This document shows, piece after piece, positions 37,048 to 44,694 of a stretch of DNA of 64,000 bases. Positions within the stretch are counted from its first letter, which is position 1. Every line of letters begins with the position of its first letter. This DNA is from an uncultured Helicobacter sp. (GTDB lineage Bacteria; Campylobacterota; Campylobacteria; Campylobacterales; Helicobacteraceae), in the NCBI RefSeq assembly GCF_937906905.1, contig NZ_CALERY010000002.1, positions 62,001-126,000 of the forward strand. The letters are read 5' to 3'. A model generated the notes under the pieces. The model was not told the DNA's origin. It worked only from the letters and a program-made list of their open reading frames with translations, and ran no database searches. The position numbers and the translations under genes were made by a program.

Positions 37048-38055
37048 CTAGAATCTAAATGCAGTGTAGGGGGGGGGGCAGATTCTAGCATAGAGCTTCA
37101 AAAACCCAGCACACCAATACACCAGCGCAAAGCACACAAGCCCAGCCACAAGGGCGCGCTGGATTCTAGCGATATACAACACCCCAAGAATTGTAAGCAG
37201 CGCGAAAAGCCATAGTGTCCTAGCGTTGCCACCTAGGACAAAATCCCCAATAGCTGGCAAAAACTGCCCAAAAATCCACCGCACAAGCTCTAGCGGGTTT
37301 ATCGGCGGGAATCCAGCTAGAGAGCCCCACCACTGCTTAAACTCCGGCACGGCTTGAGGGGTAATATAGTAGAAATACAGCAGCGCGAAATACACGCCAA
37401 ATGCCAAGGCTGCAAGCACATTGTGCTTGATAAAATGCGGCAGATTCTCTCTGTGGCGGTAGATATAGCCAGCACCTAATCCACAAATCAAAAATATCCC
37501 ACCATAAGAAAACAAAACGACCACCGCGCTTAGAAGCAAAAATGTAGAAAAGCTAGCCCCTCTAAGAAAAGCTAGCAGCAAAATCGCGCTACACAAAGCT
37601 TCAATCTCGTATTGCTTAAACTCTGCAGCGTAATATACAAGCGTTTTACTGCCGACAAAGATCACCATCGCCACAAGCTGCCACTTAAGACTAAGCAGCT
37701 CTTTGACAATCGCCCAAAATACAAAAAGCAACGCCACAGAAGCAGCAAATGGCACAAACCGCAGCACCATTTCTCCGTGCCCAAACATCTCGCCAAGCCC
37801 CTTGGTGATAAGCAAAAATCCAAGCGGAGTCGCCTGACCCCACTCAAGCGGCTTGCCTAGCAGCTGCCCCCAAGGCGTGTGGTAAATACTTTTTGCCAAA
37901 AATGCTTCATCTAGCCATAAATTTTGGCAATCAAGATAGACAAAGAGCCTAGAGACCACACCAAGCAGCACAAAGCCCCAAGTAGCCACAAGCCAAAGAT
38001 TAGGGGAGGAGGATAGCTGATTTAGATTCTGCTTTAAGCGCGATAGCTGCGGCAT
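37048..38055 (-). CDS. GT39/ArnT-like polytopic glycosyltransferase, short, with C10 tract at its end
   Basis: 335 residues from ATG 38055. After the first helix comes FVYLDCQNLWLDEAFLAKSI, the acidic LDEA loop typical of GT39/ArnT GT-C enzymes, then about eight more helices. The family normally continues past 450 residues, but here a C10 run (G10 at 37069-37078) after FLKLYARIC changes the frame, and all three frames stop within 8 to 25 codons. The tract therefore alters only the tail, or marks a decayed end; the usual YPFGxR block is missing. It follows dctM by 8 bases in the TRAP gene run. Function is likely sugar transfer from a lipid carrier, but it may be inactive. Confidence 0.7.
   Translation of the reverse strand: MPQLSRLKQNLNQLSSSPNLWLVATWGFVLLGVVSRLFVYLDCQNLWLDEAFLAKSIYHTPWGQLLGKPLEWGQATPLGFLLITKGLGEMFGHGEMVLRFVPFAASVALLFVFWAIVKELLSLKWQLVAMVIFVGSKTLVYYAAEFKQYEIEALCSAILLLAFLRGASFSTFLLLSAVVVLFSYGGIFLICGLGAGYIYRHRENLPHFIKHNVLAALAFGVYFALLYFYYITPQAVPEFKQWWGSLAGFPPINPLELVRWIFGQFLPAIGDFVLGGNARTLWLFALLTILGVLYIARIQRALVAGLVCFALVYWCAGFLKLYARICPPPYTAFRF
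37069..37078. repeat. G10 homopolymer at the 3' end of the GT39-like gene
   Basis: Ten G (C on the coding strand). The reading frames after 9/12, 10 and 11 cytosines end in three different short tails. An AGATTCT word abuts the tract. Confidence 0.95.
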
Positions 38056-38063
38056 AGACCCCC

Positions 38064-39359
38064 CTACACCAACGCCAGAGCAATTTGCGGGATATAAGTA
38101 ACAAGCAAAAGCCCCACAAGCATCACAGCAAACCACGGCAGCACTGATAGCACGACTTCTTTTAGATCAAGCCCTGTGAGCGAGCTTGCGACAAAGAGAT
38201 TAAGCCCCACAGGCGGAGTAATCATACCAAGCTCCATATTTAGCACCATAATGATCCCAAAGTGTATAGGGTCAATCCCAAGCGACACGGCGATTGGCAG
38301 TAGTAGGGGCGTCATAATCATCACCACAGAGCTAGGCTCCATAAACTGCCCCATCACAAATAGCACGATATTTACCACGATGAGAAACACCCACCAGCTC
38401 ATGTGCTGCTGAAGGAGAAATTCCGCTATCATGTGCGGGATACGCTCGCTTGTGAGAAAATGCGCAAACACCACCGCACAACCGATGATAAGAAAAATCA
38501 TCGCCGTAGTAATGGCAGCATCAAGACACACGGCATAGAGATCTTTTAGCCGTAAATCCTTATAGACAAACACAGAGATGATAAAGGCATAGACCACCGC
38601 TATCCCAGCAGCCTCTGTGGCGGTAAATACTCCGCCATAGATTCCGCCAATGACCACAGCGATGATAAGCAACGCCCAAAATGCCCTCCCAAAGGCTCTT
38701 ATGCGTGCTTGTAGGCTCTCTTTCTCGCCGCGCTTAAAGCCTAGCCTTTTAGCCCCAAAGTATGTGTAGAGCATCATAAGTCCCCCTACAAGCAGTCCGG
38801 GCAGCACACCGGCTTTAAAGAGAGCTTCGATAGAGACGGCGATTTCTTTTCCGTGCAAGTCGCTTAGCCCGCTTGCAGTAACCCCATAGACAATCATCAC
38901 CACAGAAGGCGGGATCAAAATCCCAAGGCTTCCAGCCGTAGTGATCGCCCCCACAGAGTAGGATTTGGGATAGCCTGCTTGAGAGAGCGCGACAAACATC
39001 ACCGAGCCTATGGCGACAACCGTGGCAGGAGAGCTGCCGCTCACTGCAGCAAAGATAATGCACGCCAAAATCGCGCTCATAGGCAGTCCACCGGGCAGAT
39101 GCCCCACAAGCGATTTAGCAAAATCCACAATCCGCCCCGCCGCACTGCCTTTACTAAGCAAAGAGCCCGCTAGGATAAACATAGGGATCGCCATAAGCGT
39201 GGGCTTAAAAGCGGCGATAAAAATATCTGGGATTCCCGCTATATCGTGGCTTGTGAAAAGCAGCAAACAGATAAGGGAGCTAATGCCTAGCGCGATTGCC
39301 ACAGGCACGCCCAAAAGCAGCAGCACAAAAAGCAGCAAAAACAGCACAGCAAGGCTCAT
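38064..39359 (-). CDS. dctM: TRAP transporter large permease (DctM family)
   Basis: 431 residues, almost entirely hydrophobic with about 12 helices. Family blocks include GVPVAIALGISSLICLLL, FILAGSLLSKGSAAGRIVDF, GSLGILIPPSVVMIVYG and NMELGMITPPVGLNLF. It forms the sodium-coupled channel for a dicarboxylate or other organic anion captured by the DctP-like protein. The ATG at 39359 overlaps the TGA of a 35-codon ORF as ATGA and follows GAGGAGCGACT. Confidence 0.93.
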   Translation of the reverse strand: MSLAVLFLLLFVLLLLGVPVAIALGISSLICLLLFTSHDIAGIPDIFIAAFKPTLMAIPMFILAGSLLSKGSAAGRIVDFAKSLVGHLPGGLPMSAILACIIFAAVSGSSPATVVAIGSVMFVALSQAGYPKSYSVGAITTAGSLGILIPPSVVMIVYGVTASGLSDLHGKEIAVSIEALFKAGVLPGLLVGGLMMLYTYFGAKRLGFKRGEKESLQARIRAFGRAFWALLIIAVVIGGIYGGVFTATEAAGIAVVYAFIISVFVYKDLRLKDLYAVCLDAAITTAMIFLIIGCAVVFAHFLTSERIPHMIAEFLLQQHMSWWVFLIVVNIVLFVMGQFMEPSSVVMIMTPLLLPIAVSLGIDPIHFGIIMVLNMELGMITPPVGLNLFVASSLTGLDLKEVVLSVLPWFAVMLVGLLLVTYIPQIALALV

Positions 39360-39463
39360 AGTCGCTCCTCTTTAGTAGAGAGATTTTGGGCAGAGTTTTT
39401 GATAGGCAGACTTTTAGCAAGCAAGCTTGGGGCGGAAAAGTTTGAGATAGGAAAACTTCGCAT
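39356..39463 (-). CDS. Possible small coupling ORF between dctQ and dctM
   Basis: A 35-codon ORF (MRSFPISNFSAPSLLAKSLP and so on) starts 1 base after the dctQ stop, with AAGGAG overlapping that stop, and ends by overlapping the dctM start as ATGA. It has no recognisable domain. It may be translated simply to pass ribosomes from dctQ to dctM across the 105-base gap. Weak alternative: an untranslated spacer. Confidence 0.4.
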   Translation of the reverse strand: MRSFPISNFSAPSLLAKSLPIKNSAQNLSTKEERL

Positions 39464-39464
39464 T

Positions 39465-40085
39465 CTACTCCTTAATGGCAGTATCGTGGATAATTTCATC
39501 TTGCGTTTTTTTCGCCACAAGCTCTGCTGGTGTGAAAGAGACTTCATAGATTTTCTCACATACGCGATAAGTTGCCCCGATAAATGCCAAAGGCAAGCAC
39601 AGCAGAAATATCCACAAAGGCACTTCGTGCAAGGCTTCAGAATATCGCCCAAGATCATAATAAAGCTCACAAGTTACAAACCCAGCCCACGCCATAAACG
39701 CCAAAAACCCAGCGCTAAGGATATGAGAGAATAGCACGCTAGCTTTCGCCCACTTTGGTGGGAACTTCTCCACAAGCACCATCACAGAGATATGCACGCC
39801 CTTGCGGAAGCCATACGCCGAGCCAAAGAGCGCGCTCCAAATAAAGCAGTAGCTTGAGACCTCTTCGCCCCACGCTAGAGAATGCACGCTAGGATAAAAG
39901 CTTGAGACAAAGCGCAAGCAGACATTGATAGCCACGATGATCACTCCGGCTACAAGCCCTAGGACAGCGATGTTTTTGTTGATTTGTGCGATGATGGTGT
40001 CAAGGACTTTGAAGAATTTTTGCACGCTAGGGTTTAGGTGTGCCCACACAAAAGGCGCACCTAAAAATCGCAACACTCTTTTCAC
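39465..40085 (-). CDS. dctQ: TRAP transporter small permease (DctQ family)
   Basis: 206 residues with four main hydrophobic segments (IAVLGLVAGVIIVAINVCL, CFIWSALFGSAYGFRKGVHI, ILSAGFLAFMAWAGFVTCEL, WIFLLCLPLAFIGATYRV). WGEEVSSYCFIWSA and YGFRKGVHISV are the DctQ signature. It bridges DctM and the binding protein. It starts ten bases after the dctP stop; the operon order is dctP-dctQ-dctM. Confidence 0.9.
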   Translation of the reverse strand: MKRVLRFLGAPFVWAHLNPSVQKFFKVLDTIIAQINKNIAVLGLVAGVIIVAINVCLRFVSSFYPSVHSLAWGEEVSSYCFIWSALFGSAYGFRKGVHISVMVLVEKFPPKWAKASVLFSHILSAGFLAFMAWAGFVTCELYYDLGRYSEALHEVPLWIFLLCLPLAFIGATYRVCEKIYEVSFTPAELVAKKTQDEIIHDTAIKE

Positions 40086-40095
40086 GCGCGATTCT

Positions 40096-41136
40096 CTAGT
40101 TTGTTTCTAGGGTTTTTTGGATTAAATCCTGCCCTATGATGTCATAGAACTTAGGATAAATGCTCTTCATCACGCTCTCCCACTGGGCTTTTTGCTCGCT
40201 AGTGAGCGTGTAGATTTCAAGCTTGCCACTATCTTTGGCGTAAGCATTGAGACTTGCTAGTAGCTGGGCTTCATCTTTTGCGCTTTCTTCTCGCTCAAAT
40301 TCTGTGGCTTCTTTGATAGCTTGCTTCACTACGCCTTGTAAATCGCTTGGCAGCTCACTCCAAAACTTCTCACTCATCACCACAAGATAGCCCAAATAGC
40401 CGTGGCTAGAGAGTGTTAGAGACTTTTGCACTTCGTAGAATTTGGAGTTGTAGAAGTTTGAGAGTGGATTCTCTGTCCCATCAACTACGCCTGTTTGCAA
40501 AGCAGAATACACTTCGCCAAAGTTGATGACCTGCGGATTTGCGCCGATGGCTTTCATCTGCTCTTCTAGCACTTTTGAAGTTTGGATTCTAAGCTTTTGC
40601 CCCTTGGCATCTTCTGGCAGGACAATGGGCTTTTTATTAGAGCTAAAGTGCTTAAATCCAGCGTCCCAATAATCCAGCGCGATAAAGCCCTTTTGCGCGA
40701 TTTTTTCCTTCAAAATATCGCCCACTTCGCCGTCCATCACTTTATGTAAATGCTCGTTATCTCTAAAGATGAAAGGCACATCCCAGAGATTAAACTCTTT
40801 GACAATGGGGGTGAATTTGGAGAAGCTTGGGGCTGCCATTTGGACATTGTTGCGCTTAAGCTCTTGGAAGACCTTATCATCATCGACAAGCTGCGTAGAG
40901 GGGAAAACTTCGACCTTGATTTTGCCGCCACTAAGCTCTTCCACACGCTTGGCAAAGAAATCTGCCGCCTTGCCCTTAGGCGTCCCAGCACTAACAACAT
41001 GGGAGAATTTGATGGTGTAGCTTTCTTGCTCTTTAGGCGTATCGCCACAGCCTAGAAGCCCCACACTAAGCACGCTTGCCACAAGCGCAGCACCACATAC
41101 TTTTAGCAGACTAGTAAGTTTGGAATCTCTTTGCAT
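40096..41136 (-). CDS. dctP: TRAP transporter substrate-binding protein (DctP family), lipoprotein-like
   Basis: 346 residues from ATG 41136, which follows AAGGAGTGCAA. The signal region ends LSVGLLGCGD, a lipobox with Cys near residue 30. The mature part has IKFSHVVSAGTPKGKAADFF, GGKIKVEVFPSTQL, GQKLRIQTSKV and EVYSALQTGVVDGTENPLSN, the DctP hallmarks with the carboxylate-binding Arg. The ligand is probably a C4-dicarboxylate or related acid. Lipid anchoring is inferred from the lipobox. Confidence 0.93.
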   Translation of the reverse strand: MQRDSKLTSLLKVCGAALVASVLSVGLLGCGDTPKEQESYTIKFSHVVSAGTPKGKAADFFAKRVEELSGGKIKVEVFPSTQLVDDDKVFQELKRNNVQMAAPSFSKFTPIVKEFNLWDVPFIFRDNEHLHKVMDGEVGDILKEKIAQKGFIALDYWDAGFKHFSSNKKPIVLPEDAKGQKLRIQTSKVLEEQMKAIGANPQVINFGEVYSALQTGVVDGTENPLSNFYNSKFYEVQKSLTLSSHGYLGYLVVMSEKFWSELPSDLQGVVKQAIKEATEFEREESAKDEAQLLASLNAYAKDSGKLEIYTLTSEQKAQWESVMKSIYPKFYDIIGQDLIQKTLETN

Positions 41137-41207
41137 TTGCACTCCTTGGTAGTAAAGTTGCTTTATTCTAGCGCAAAATCTAGCCATTTAGCAGGCTTTT
41201 ATAAGGC

Positions 41208-42937
41208 TTATAGGTATGTTTCTAGCTTTTGTAACGCTTTTTGCAGCTCTTTGGGGCAGATATATGCGTTCTCTTGCTGGGGGTGCGGGGTGGTATCTGT
41301 GGTTTGCGCCACCATATAGAAATATCTACACCCCATAAGCAGAGCGCAAAACTGCGGGCAAGAGTAGTGATAATACTGCGGGAAGATTTCAAACACCACC
41401 GCGCCTTCTTGCATAAAAAAGGCATTGCTAAGCCCTGCGCCGTGTAGGCTTGCGATAATGCTACTCTCCCTAGCCATACAAGCTTGCTCCACTAGGCTTA
41501 ACTCATCTGGCAGGACAATCTCATAGCCAAAGGCGGTGAAGATAGATTCTACTTCTTTGGTGTTTTCTAAGTGGCGATTAGAGCCGCTTGGGCGAGTGAG
41601 AAAGATTTTGCGCTTTTTGCTTGGTGAGGGCAGAAGTGTGGCAAAGTCTCTATAAAACTGCTGCAAGAGTAGCGGCAGCGCAAGCGTGCGATGATGTGTA
41701 ACCCCATCGCGCCACTCCACGCTCTCAAAGTTGGCTATAAAAGTCGGCACGATTAGGGCTTGGGCTTGGATTAGGCGGTGTGGGCTTAGGGGGAGGATTT
41801 TGGATTCTGGGATTTGCAGGAGCTGCCACATCTGCCTTTGATAGGGCATATCTTGGGCTAGGAGATAGTAGTCTGGCTCTAGCCCGCTGCGGCGGATTTG
41901 CTCTAGGGCGGCTATGCTTTCAGCTAGGAAATGGTAGTAGTTGGTGGCTTGGTGGAGCAGGGCTAGAGAGCCACTAATTTTGTGGAGCTTGAATAGCTTT
42001 TGATAGTAGAATCTAGCCCAGAGCTTGCACTGCTTTAAGGACTCTAGAATCTTGTGCGCTTTTGATGCGTTTCTAGGCAGGGCAAAGGCGTGGGTGGGGT
42101 AGGAAGTTTGAGAGATGATAGCCTTATGCGATTTGGTGATGACTATCTCGCTATCATCGCTATAGCAGTAGCCTTGCGGATAGACTCGCACAAATAATGC
42201 GCGGAAGTGGTAAGTATAAGGGCGGAAAAAGCGGTGGAAGTTGCCAAAGATGTCTTGGAAATGGAAGTTGTTGTAGGGCTTGGGTGCTGGCTTTTGGCTA
42301 GAATCCACTTGCGTGGATATGGATTGCCGCGCTTTGTCTTGTGCCAAAGCTCGCAATGACGGAGAATGGGTGTTGTTTGTAAGAATGCTTAGTGATTGAA
42401 AAGTGGATTCTGGGGTTTGGGCGTTCTTTGTGATGTGTGTTTCGCTGCCGCTGCAATCGTCTTTGTTGCCTTGCTTTTCGCCACCGCTGTGAGATTCTAG
42501 GATTGTAGATGAGAAAGGCTTGCTTTGCGTGCTTTTTAGTGCAACTTGCTCGCGGAAAGATTGGTGCTGTTCTCTAGGCTTGCTCTGGGATTCTAGGATT
42601 TTTGCGCTAGAAATGGCATTTTTCAAGTCGCGCGTGGGAGATAAGACTGATGGTCTATCGAGCTCGCGCGGCGCAGAAATCGCCGTTTCTAGCCAAAAAG
42701 CTGAATCCTTATCTACGCCCCCCCCCCCCCCGATAATTGCGATTGCAGCAGTGTTTGCAAATCATGCGCACTTGCATAAGAGAAAATTCCGTTGCCACAT
42801 ACAAGGAGATCCTGCGCTTCGCTTACTGGGATCTCGTGCGACATCTCACCAGAATTTAGGGCTTGATTAAAAGTCGCTCTACGCTTTTGCAGTGGCACAA
42901 AGAGACATATATCAAAGATTTTGGAGATTATAGACAT
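41208..42937 (-). CDS. Phase-variable GT61-family glycosyltransferase with repeat-built linker, OFF in this sequence
   Basis: The start is ATG 42937 behind CTAAGGAGCATTT. The first 74 codons end at G14 (C14 at 42718-42731) with an immediate TAG. G15 or G12 joins them to the long frame, giving about 576 residues. The catalytic part has LHQATNYYHFLAESIAALEQ, KIFLTRPSGSNRHLEN, LPDELSLVEQACMA and IIASLHGAGLSNAFFMQEG, the DUF563/GT61 pattern. Between the tract and the catalytic part lies a ~150-residue linker with DSAFWLETAISAPRE, SSAKILESQ and PESTF, whose DNA repeats elements of carB. The N-terminal part encodes NSGEMSHEIPVSEAQDLLV. It probably transfers a sugar of LOS or capsule. Confidence 0.88.
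42319..42360. repeat. TCATTGCGAG-type hairpin repeat inside GT61
   Basis: 42 bases with ends ATGGATTGCC and CTCGCAATGAC, and the inner stem GCTTTG-TCTTGTGC-CAAAGC wholly different in sequence from the carB copy but again self-complementary. It is read in frame as PSLRALAQDKARQSIS. Its orientation relative to the gene is opposite to that in carB. Confidence 0.85.
42540..42716. repeat. DSAF/KILESQ repeat module, GT61 copy
   Basis: Counterpart of 11188-11363 in carB, adjoining the C14 tract. Shared DNA words include CTCGCGGAA, GGGATTCTA and AAAAGCTGAATCC, and the encoded peptides align through DSAF, ISxPR, SSxKILESQ and SFRE. Confidence 0.75.
42718..42731. repeat. C14 homopolymer in the GT61 gene
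   Basis: Fourteen C (G on the coding strand), the longest tract in the window. 14 leads directly to TAG; 12 or 15 reads through into the catalytic domain. Confidence 0.95.
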
Positions 42938-43032
42938 AAATGCTCCTTAGGCTTGGGGATTTAGAAGTAGATTCCAGTATTACAACCAGAACCAAGTATT
43001 ATAACAAAATGAGTGCCTGAAGCACCTTCTGC

Positions 43033-43038
43033 TATAAT
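43033..43038 (+). promoter_or_regulatory. -10 box (TATAAT) of the GtrA-like gene
   Basis: The box lies in CTGCTATAATAGCAG, a perfect 7-base inverted repeat around one base, 35 bases before the GTG start. The dyad could mark an operator as well as a promoter. Confidence 0.55.
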
Positions 43039-43072
43039 AGCAGCCCAGATCACACCTAGATCAAGGACTATT

Positions 43073-43474
43073 GTGCATCACATAAAAAGCTTTATAAAAT
43101 ACATTATCGTCGGTGGGAGTGCAGCGCTTATCAACTGGGCAGTGTTTTATGTTTGTTTAAAGCTCTCCATGCACTATCTGGCTGCCTGCGTGGTGAGCTT
43201 CGTGCTAGCAACTTTGTGGAATTTCTTACTCGCGCGCCACTTCATCTTCCACACTCGCACACACTCTTTGCTCAAAGAAAGCATGCTTGTATATATCGCT
43301 AGCCTCTGTGCGCTACTTATCGATATGGTGGTAGTGTGGGGCTGTGTAGAGTGGCTTGATATGCAACCAATGCTAGGCAAAATCATCGCCACAGGCGTGG
43401 CGTTTGTGTTTAACTTCCTTGCACGCTACTTGCTTATCTACAAATCCCACACACAAATTAAGCCCAACACATAA
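43073..43474 (+). CDS. GtrA-like membrane protein
   Basis: 133 residues from GTG 43073, which follows CAAGGACTATT. Four hydrophobic segments are visible: IIVGGSAALINWAVFYVCL, YLAACVVSFVLATLWNFLLA, MLVYIASLCALLIDMVVVWG and MLGKIIATGVAFVFNFLARY. This matches the GtrA family, which is thought to flip lipid-linked sugars made by GtrB-like GT2 enzymes. The phase-variable GT2 at 31238 is a possible partner. A longer frame from an upstream GTG lacks a ribosome site and would span the -10 box. Confidence 0.82.
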   Translation: MHHIKSFIKYIIVGGSAALINWAVFYVCLKLSMHYLAACVVSFVLATLWNFLLARHFIFHTRTHSLLKESMLVYIASLCALLIDMVVVWGCVEWLDMQPMLGKIIATGVAFVFNFLARYLLIYKSHTQIKPNT

Positions 43475-43484
43475 ACTCCAGAAT

Positions 43485-44150
43485 CTAAAGGCGCTTTTCA
43501 TAGATGAGTCTGCCCTCTGGCATGTCGAAAAATACTCGAGGGAAGAGATATTTACCGCTCCATGTAGGCAAATTAACCTCATCATAGACAAGATTTAGCG
43601 CGATATGGGGTGCGAGCACAGATTCTACAAATGTCGTACAATACAGCGCTTCGCTTCCTTCGGCTATCACAAACGCCCTACCCTGCTCTGCGCGCGCACT
43701 TAGTGCAATGGATTCTTGTTGCGCATTTGTTAAAGGCAAGCGCTTTATGGCAATGGAGCGCGCGTGGAAAAGAAACTCATCAAGCGGACTTATAATAACT
43801 TGGTTTTGGGTGCTGGGGTTATCATCGGTTGTGGCATGGATTATAAGCAAGGGATCTGCGGAGATGACAAGCCCCAAATGTGTGTAGTGGTGGTGCGATA
43901 CCTGTGAGATGATCACACTCTCAAGGCTATCGCCACGACGGAAGACAAGGTCGCCCACCTCAAGCGGTGGCAGAGCAAGATCTTGCGCACGCAGGGTTTT
44001 GGGCTTTGACAACAAAGAGTGCGGAAAAAATGCACTGATGATAGAGGATACAGAGGGGGTAGAATTTGCCGCCATAAAACCAATTACAAGCAGCGCCAAA
44101 GCACCAAGCACGCCAACAAGGAAAGCTCTAGAAGTGAAAATTTTACGCAT
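43485..44150 (-). CDS. YiiX-like permuted NlpC/P60 (papain-fold) envelope protein
   Basis: 221 residues. An N-terminal helix (VGVLGALALLVIGFMAAN) acts as signal or anchor. The domain has LEVGDLVFRRGDSLESVIIS, HYTHLGLVISADPLLIIHAT (catalytic His) and SEALYCTTFVESVLAPH (Cys), the order seen in permuted YiiX/YaeF-type papain-fold enzymes. Substrate may be peptidoglycan or acyl groups; not known. It is convergent with the GtrA-like gene, 10 bases apart. Confidence 0.82.
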   Translation of the reverse strand: MRKIFTSRAFLVGVLGALALLVIGFMAANSTPSVSSIISAFFPHSLLSKPKTLRAQDLALPPLEVGDLVFRRGDSLESVIISQVSHHHYTHLGLVISADPLLIIHATTDDNPSTQNQVIISPLDEFLFHARSIAIKRLPLTNAQQESIALSARAEQGRAFVIAEGSEALYCTTFVESVLAPHIALNLVYDEVNLPTWSGKYLFPRVFFDMPEGRLIYEKRL

Positions 44151-44202
44151 TTGTGGTTTTGCCTAGCCAAAGCTAGGCTTTAGAATCCAAAGAGAGTGTA
44201 AG

Positions 44203-44613
44203 CTATTTAATCTCGATCTTCCAATCATCTTTAATTTTTGTGAGATCGAGATATTCATTTTTCGTCGAATCATCAGCGAAAATCACCTTGACTTCCACTT
44301 TTGCCTTATCACCATTAGTCTCTTCTTTTGCTATTTCAACAGATTTTAGCCCGCCTTTTTCATCTGCCATGGCTTTTGCTCGCGCACTTTGGGCTTTAAA
44401 CTTGCCATCGATCATCTCTCTTATGCCCTCTTTTGCGCCCTCTTGGTCAGGTATATGGATAAATTTAATGAGCACATCGCCATTGCCTTGATATGCGTTG
44501 GTCATAAAATCTTTTGCCACTTCACCCGGCGTGCTACTGCCACCACAAGCTGCCAACATCGCTACACCAAGCACCATGCCTAGACCCAGAAAGAATTTTT
44601 GCACGATTTTCAT
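44203..44613 (-). CDS. DUF4878-like lipoprotein
   Basis: 136 residues. The signal LGLGMVLGVAMLAACGG has a lipobox with Cys 23. The mature part is a small NTF2/cystatin-like domain with STPGEVAKDFMTNAYQGN and a strand-rich end (KAKVEVKVIFADDSTKNEYL, DLTKIKDDWKIEIK), the DUF4878 pattern. Function is unknown. AAGGAGATTG precedes the ATG, with a -10 box at 44650-44655. Confidence 0.82.
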   Translation of the reverse strand: MKIVQKFFLGLGMVLGVAMLAACGGSSTPGEVAKDFMTNAYQGNGDVLIKFIHIPDQEGAKEGIREMIDGKFKAQSARAKAMADEKGGLKSVEIAKEETNGDKAKVEVKVIFADDSTKNEYLDLTKIKDDWKIEIK

Positions 44614-44649
44614 TCAATCTCCTTATGATAATGAAATTAAAGCGCCATG

Positions 44650-44655
44650 ATTATA
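44650..44655 (-). promoter_or_regulatory. -10 box (TATAAT) of the DUF4878 lipoprotein gene
   Basis: The minus strand reads GCCTATAATCATGG, 37 bases before the ATG. It lies directly after the hairpin at 44659-44694, so transcription likely ends and restarts here. Confidence 0.55.
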
Positions 44656-44658
44656 GGC

Positions 44659-44694
44659 GAGAAAAGCTAACGCATTAGCGATTTTGCTTTTCTC
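44659..44694 (-). terminator. Hairpin at the recN stop, probable terminator
   Basis: GAGAAAAGC and GCTTTTCTC are perfect 9-base arms, with an inner GCTAA-CGCA-TTAGC stem sharing the GC of the left arm, so two alternative folds are possible. It overlaps the recN stop codon. There is no distinct T run beyond the stem. Confidence 0.5.

Noticed and set aside
42713..42937. An independent 74-residue protein ending in a glycine run
   Set aside because: The glycine run is the homopolymer; it is the N-terminus of the GT61 gene with its own good ribosome site.
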